NCBI GenBank assembly: GCA_014946745.1 | Contig: JADCRD010000002.1 | Span: 863,471 to 927,470, forward strand | DNA: 64,000 nt | Origin: Lysobacterales bacterium | Lineage (GTDB): Bacteria; Pseudomonadota; Gammaproteobacteria; Xanthomonadales; Xanthomonadaceae | Direction: 5' to 3' | Shown here: piece by piece, positions 62,307 to 64,000 of the stretch | How positions within the stretch are numbered: the stretch's first letter is position 1 | Layout of the letters: the number at the start of each line of letters is the position of its first letter | The notes under the pieces: generated by a model | Told to the model about the DNA's origin: nothing | What the model saw: the letters and a program-made list of their open reading frames with translations, nothing else | Databases searched by the model: none | Translations under genes and position numbers: made by a program

Positions 62307-62415
62307 AGCCCTAAGCCAGCGCCCCAACCCACTGATTCCCCGCGCGGGCGGAATGCTTCCCCGCCCGTGGGATACTCGCCGGCTTCCGGCACACCCTTAT
62401 CTTTCGGAGTACACC

Positions 62416-62925
62416 ATGAGCGAAGAGAACCAGACGGCCGCCAACGGCGCAGGTGAACAGGGCCAGGCGCAGCTGGTGCTGCAGAAGATCTATGTCAAGG
62501 ACGCTTCCTTTGAGGCTCCTTCTGCCCCGCAGATCTTCCAGGAGGAAATCTCCCCGCAGCTGCAGCTCAACATGAATCAGAAGGTCACGGCCTTGGCTCA
62601 GGACGTGTTCGAGGTCGTATTGACCCTGACGCTGACCTGCGGTGCCGGCGACAAGACCGCCTACCTGGTCGAAGTGCAGCAGGCTGGTGTCTTCACGATC
62701 TCGGGCTTCGATGCCCGCAACCTGGATGCGGTGCTGGGGACGTATTGCCCGAACACGCTTTTCCCCTACGCGCGCCAGTTGGTCAGCGACCTGATCCAGG
62801 CCGGTGGCTTCCCGCCCTACTTCCTGCAGCCGATCAACTTCGACCAGCTGTACGCGGAAACTCTGCGTCGCCGCGCCGAACAGGCCGGCGGCCAGCTTGC
62901 GGGCGAGCCCGCCGGCAACGCTTGA
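62416..62925 (+). CDS. secB: Protein-export chaperone SecB
   Basis: A 169-residue SecB, which keeps preproteins unfolded and hands them to SecA. Conserved segments: [73 protein letters not shown]. An N-terminal Gln/Asn-rich stretch and C-terminal Ala/Gly tail are normal. GGAG lies 7 bases before the ATG. It is 22 bp ahead of gpsA. Confidence 0.96.
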   Translation: MSEENQTAANGAGEQGQAQLVLQKIYVKDASFEAPSAPQIFQEEISPQLQLNMNQKVTALAQDVFEVVLTLTLTCGAGDKTAYLVEVQQAGVFTISGFDARNLDAVLGTYCPNTLFPYARQLVSDLIQAGGFPPYFLQPINFDQLYAETLRRRAEQAGGQLAGEPAGNA

Positions 62926-62947
62926 AATCTTCCATGAGGCGGCATGC

Positions 62948-63973
62948 ATGAGCGACACGCTTAAGATCGCCGTGCTGGGTGCGGGCTCCTGGGGTACCGC
63001 ACTCGCCGCCCAGATGGCTCGCAACGGGCACGCCGTCACCCTGTGGGGGCGTGACCCGCGACAGATCGCCGAGCTGCGCGAGCGGCGCAGCAACGAGCGT
63101 TATCTGCCGGGCATCCTTCTGCCTGAAGCGATGGGTTACAGCGACGACCTCCAGCAGAGCGTGCAGACGGCGGAGCTCGTGCTGGTGGTCGTTCCCAGTC
63201 ATGCGTTCCCTGAAACCCTCGCCGCCATCGCCCCCGTGAGTTCGCATCTTCGCGGCTTGGCTTGGGCTACCAAAGGCTTCGAACTGGGCTCGGGTCGGTT
63301 TCTCCACGAGGTGGCCGCCAGCCTGCTGCCTGCTGAGATGCCCTTGGCCGTGGTGACCGGTCCATCGTTTGCGAAGGAAGTCGCGCAGGGCTTACCCACC
63401 GCGGTGACGGTGCACTCGGAAGATGCCGGATTCGCTCGATTGGCTGCAGAAGTCCTGCATGGAGCGAGCTTCCGCGCCTACACCGGCAGCGACATGCTGG
63501 GCGCCGAGCTTGGTGGTGCGATGAAGAACGTCCTGGCCGTTGCCACCGGCATCGCCGACGGCATGCAGCTCGGCTTGAACGCGCGCGCGGGCCTCATCAC
63601 CCGTGGCCTGAACGAGATGCTTCGGCTCAACGCTGCCCTTGGCGGGCGGACCGAAACGCTCATGGGCCTTGCCGGTTTGGGAGATCTGGTACTGACCTGC
63701 ACCGGGGATCTCTCGCGCAATCGCCGCCTAGGTCTCGCGCTTGGGCGCGGCGAGTCATTGGGTGTTGCGGTCCAAGCGATTGGGCAAGCGGTCGAATCCA
63801 TCCAGACGGTAGATGAGGTGATGCGCCTAGCTGGGCGGGTCCAACTTGAGCTTCCCATCAGCGCGTTGGTGCAGCGGGTGCTGCACCAGGAAATCACCCC
63901 GCACGAAGGGCTTCGCCTACTGCTATCGCGTGAGCAAAAGCCTGAGTACCCACCGGGCTGGTTCGCGAGCTGA
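62948..63973 (+). CDS. gpsA: Glycerol-3-phosphate dehydrogenase [NAD(P)+]
   Basis: A 341-residue GpsA, which makes sn-glycerol-3-phosphate from dihydroxyacetone phosphate for phospholipid synthesis. The cofactor motif is [20 protein letters not shown], the substrate and catalytic Lys lie in [22 protein letters not shown], and [22 protein letters not shown] is a family signature. GAGGCGGC sits just before the ATG. The remaining 27 bases of the window carry nothing recognisable. Confidence 0.96.
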   Translation: MSDTLKIAVLGAGSWGTALAAQMARNGHAVTLWGRDPRQIAELRERRSNERYLPGILLPEAMGYSDDLQQSVQTAELVLVVVPSHAFPETLAAIAPVSSHLRGLAWATKGFELGSGRFLHEVAASLLPAEMPLAVVTGPSFAKEVAQGLPTAVTVHSEDAGFARLAAEVLHGASFRAYTGSDMLGAELGGAMKNVLAVATGIADGMQLGLNARAGLITRGLNEMLRLNAALGGRTETLMGLAGLGDLVLTCTGDLSRNRRLGLALGRGESLGVAVQAIGQAVESIQTVDEVMRLAGRVQLELPISALVQRVLHQEITPHEGLRLLLSREQKPEYPPGWFAS

Positions 63974-64000
63974 CCCGATCGCCATCGAAGTTTCCCGCGC

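Overview
The window is high-GC, gene-dense chromosomal DNA from a gammaproteobacterium, most likely of the order Xanthomonadales/Lysobacterales. The evidence is gene content and style: an exosortase-type (XrtA-associated) exopolysaccharide locus, DUF2782 beside polA, a rhodanese-secB-gpsA block, a propeller-sensor diguanylate cyclase, and dense short intergenic repeats resembling those of Xanthomonas and Lysobacter relatives. I see no insertion sequence, prophage, CRISPR array, rRNA or tRNA. Genus cannot be assigned from the sequence alone.

Layout. 0-5 kb: polysaccharide genes (truncated adenylating enzyme, UDP-glucuronate 4-epimerase, nucleotide-sugar 6-dehydrogenase, and a divergent priming sugar transferase). 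5-11 kb: a GAF/GGDEF/EAL signalling protein, an SDR enzyme and a lytic transglycosylase, followed by repeat clusters. 11-17 kb: polyamine genes speE and speA around an M48 membrane protease, with a hydroxyacid dehydrogenase overlapping speA. 17-22 kb: a candidate amidase effector with a coupled lipoprotein, a membrane-anchored AraC regulator, an acyltransferase and arfB. 22-28 kb: truC, hemF, two tandem structured small RNAs with C-rich loops, polA and DUF2782. 29-38 kb: TRAP permeases, ampE, an SPFH/ribbon-helix-helix operon, and two large secreted proteins with a similar C-terminal tail. 38-47 kb: a CPXCG protein, hemW, two diguanylate cyclases, an OleB-like hydrolase and mgtE. 47-55 kb: a SNF2 helicase, an orphan antitoxin next to a probable toxin remnant, a lipoprotein and uvrD. 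55-64 kb: a two-gene oxidoreductase operon, an orphan ParA, tex, a TRAP binding protein, and rhodanese-secB-gpsA.

How the genes fit together. Three proteins carry c-di-GMP domains, and the window opens with a polysaccharide locus, which suggests a surface-attached or biofilm-forming lifestyle; a direct link is inference. The TRAP membrane subunits (29 kb) and the only TRAP binding protein in the window (60.6 kb) are separated but compatible in family type.

The least ordinary material lies between genes. The strongest candidate for something undescribed is the pair of small RNAs at 24.3-24.7 kb. Each has three hairpins whose loops carry five or six consecutive C residues, ending in an intrinsic terminator. 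One loop is perfectly complementary to the unusual G-rich ribosome-binding site of the first gene in the window. The second is a palindromic repeat of about 25 copies in five intergenic clusters, with variants that keep both arms paired. Other repeat families have invaded the 3' ends of hemF and truC.
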